Assembly: GCF_047496725.1 (NCBI RefSeq)
Contig: NC_132972.1
Coordinates: forward strand, 5,510,001-5,574,000
Source: Anoplolepis gracilipes
Lineage: Eukaryota > Arthropoda > Insecta > Hymenoptera > Formicidae
DNA: 64,000 nucleotides
Direction: 5' to 3'
Part shown: piece after piece, positions 62,434 through 64,000 of the stretch
Position numbering within the stretch: the stretch's first letter is position 1
How the letters are laid out: each line of letters opens with the position of its first letter
Notes under the pieces: generated by a model
The model's database searches: none
The model's input: only the letters and a program-made list of their open reading frames with translations
Told to the model about the DNA's origin: nothing
Made by a program: the position numbers and the translations under genes

Positions 62434-64000
62434 AGATATTACGGAACGTCCGAGTACAGAGTTCGATTAATAATCTGACATTTACAATCGATCTGCGTGG
62501 AATAAAATTAACATAAACGATCTTTTGTATAGCAAAAGGCTGAAGAATATAATATATAGATTTAGCAAAAACTAATTATGAAAGGAATATGAGACATATA
62601 TCATGGCGACCAGATTTTGATGTATATCTCGTATAATCACTATTGCATAATATATTTTTTAGAGAATCAGAACGACGCATGTGCGTGCTAATTACGTAAG
62701 ATTTCTTCTCTCTTTTTCTTACAAGATTCTAGTAAATTGAGCGATTTGTATATTGTCATATCGACGTGTTTTCGATCGAAACATGGATCATGGTTTATTC
62801 TTGCGGGAAAACAATTTTAGCGCACACACGAGTCCGGAACATATATAACTTACTACGCACCATTTATATTTCAAGAGAAGTGGAAGATCTGTTTTTAAAT
62901 GAATAAAATATACAGTTAACGAGAAAGATGTACGAAGGAAGAATGTCAAAATAAGATTGCTCTAAGAAGTAATAGCGAAAACTGCGAAGGTTCAGAAATA
63001 AAATGTGTATCCACAGCGATTCAGATTATACTTTCAAGTATTGGCGAAAACATCTCAACATATTGAAAGAGGAGATATAAAATTTTGAACACGCACAATG
63101 ATTTTTTCTCTCGTAAAACAATATATTCTACAGATATCAAAGATTATGTAAGAATGCTTTAATTCTTTCTCTTTCTCTTTGTATTGTATATAAAGACCTT
63201 TAAAATTTATATTTTTTAATAATAATCCGTGCTGTAATAATAATTTAACTCTACTAATAATGGCGAGCTAATCTATAGATAGACCTTTTGATAAATTTTT
63301 TTTCAGAATCAGTTCTAGTATGTCATATCGAATATTTTAATAATGTATAACATCATCGTAATATTATAGTTTTTAGATTCAATTCTTCAAAATAAGCGTA
63401 AACATTTAAAGAAAATAAAATCAAACTTGTTTATTTAGACTTAATTTAAAAAAAATGAAATATTTTAAAATATTTGATATTAATATCAAAGAAGCGCGCT
63501 CTTATTTCTTACAAATTTATGTACATAAGCTGCCTATAAGTAAATTTGCAAAAAACGAAGATATATTTCTTTCGCTTCCATCGCTTCCATCGGATGCATA
63601 AATATATCGAAATGGGCGCGAAATACACGCGGATGAAAAGCGGATCTACTTTTGAATGAAACCTCCGCGTTGACGTCACGCGGACGCGTCGCACATCGTT
63701 ATCTAAGGAAACCGCTTGTTTTGCGAAATCTCGCGGTATTTCTCACGCGCTGCCAAACGCCCCCCCAACAAACCTCAAACCCGGAGAGGGCTTACGTCGA
63801 GCTCTCAGAATAGTGAATCCCGGTCGGAAATAGCCTCGCACTTTCGGTAATATGGCCATATGGTTGTAGCCGCGATGAAAATACGCTCGCGAAACGTCGA
63901 AACCTGCGTATCCCCGCCGCGTGTCCGATATTAAGAGAGTAACCGCTCGATTCTGCTAAACCTCCAATTAAAATAGTCTTCCGATCAAAATAGAGTCGTA
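62434..64000. other. Gene-free stretch with a GC-rich end (about 63600-64000)
   Basis: AT-rich apart from the last ~400 bases, which are CG-rich and contain GAATGAAACCTCCGC followed by a TGACGTCA (CRE) site, a near-copy of a sequence at 61710. A 61-codon minus-strand frame there is unrecognised. The patch may continue past the window. Confidence 0.55.

Overview
The window reads as nuclear DNA of an insect, probably a hymenopteran and possibly an ant. It is very AT-rich (long A/T tracts, many AT and CT/GA microsatellites) and is interrupted by sharply GC-richer patches in which CpG is not depleted. It contains a spliced protein-coding gene with GT-AG introns. Bacterial gene density, Shine-Dalgarno sites, operons and CRISPR arrays are absent. 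The ant assignment is an inference from composition and repeat style, not from a species-specific match.

Only one protein-coding gene can be supported in 64 kb. It is a three-exon cytochrome c1 gene on the + strand (58049-60307, 312 codons plus stop). It keeps the CXXCH heme-attachment motif, the sixth-ligand methionine, the C-terminal membrane anchor and a plausible mitochondrial presequence. It is changed in the otherwise highly conserved stretch between the heme ligands and in its C-terminal tail, so it looks like a diverged paralogue (the 'cytochrome c1-like' type) rather than the housekeeping copy.

The other ~61 kb holds no convincing exon. Its content is: (i) terminal-inverted-repeat (TIR) elements, namely a family with CACCGAAAAAATT ends (copies at 1583-1938, 40236-40816 as an inverted pair, 48671-49050 and 62027-62433), a CACGGTAAAAAA element with TA duplications (50095-50414), an element with GTAAGATGGCCATA ends and internal copies (18508-19080), and a fragment with a CAGGGTGTCTACT end (1335-1480); (ii) two long near-perfect inverted repeats able to form long hairpins (24926-25327 and 43397-43895), plus several short perfect hairpins; (iii) many microsatellites and homopolymers; (iv) GC/CpG-rich patches near 2.0-2.3, 3.4-4.5, 11.5-12.0, 15.3-15.7, 33.4-34.4, 41.0-41.3, 41.9-42.9, 47.1-47.5, 51.0-51.6, 52.3-52.8, 53.3-56.4, 61.0-62.0 and 63.6-64.0 kb. 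These patches carry overlapping ORFs on both strands with no recognisable protein and look like candidate promoters or enhancers. Several contain perfect MEF2-type sites (CTA, four A/T, TAG), with three within about 370 bp at 61.2-61.6 kb.

Layout: 1-24 kb is gene desert with TIR elements; 24.9-25.3 kb is the first long hairpin; 25-43 kb is desert with the GC/CpG-rich 33.4-34.4 kb island and the inverted MITE pair; 43.4-43.9 kb is the large hairpin; 44-57 kb is desert with a broad GC-richer block at 53-56 kb; 58.0-60.7 kb is the cytochrome c1-like gene; 61-64 kb is a GC-rich putative regulatory patch plus another MITE. With one gene there is no local gene cooperation to describe. Its product would act in respiratory complex III with nuclear and mitochondrial partners encoded elsewhere. 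The rest could be intergenic or the inside of a very large intron; the window cannot tell which.
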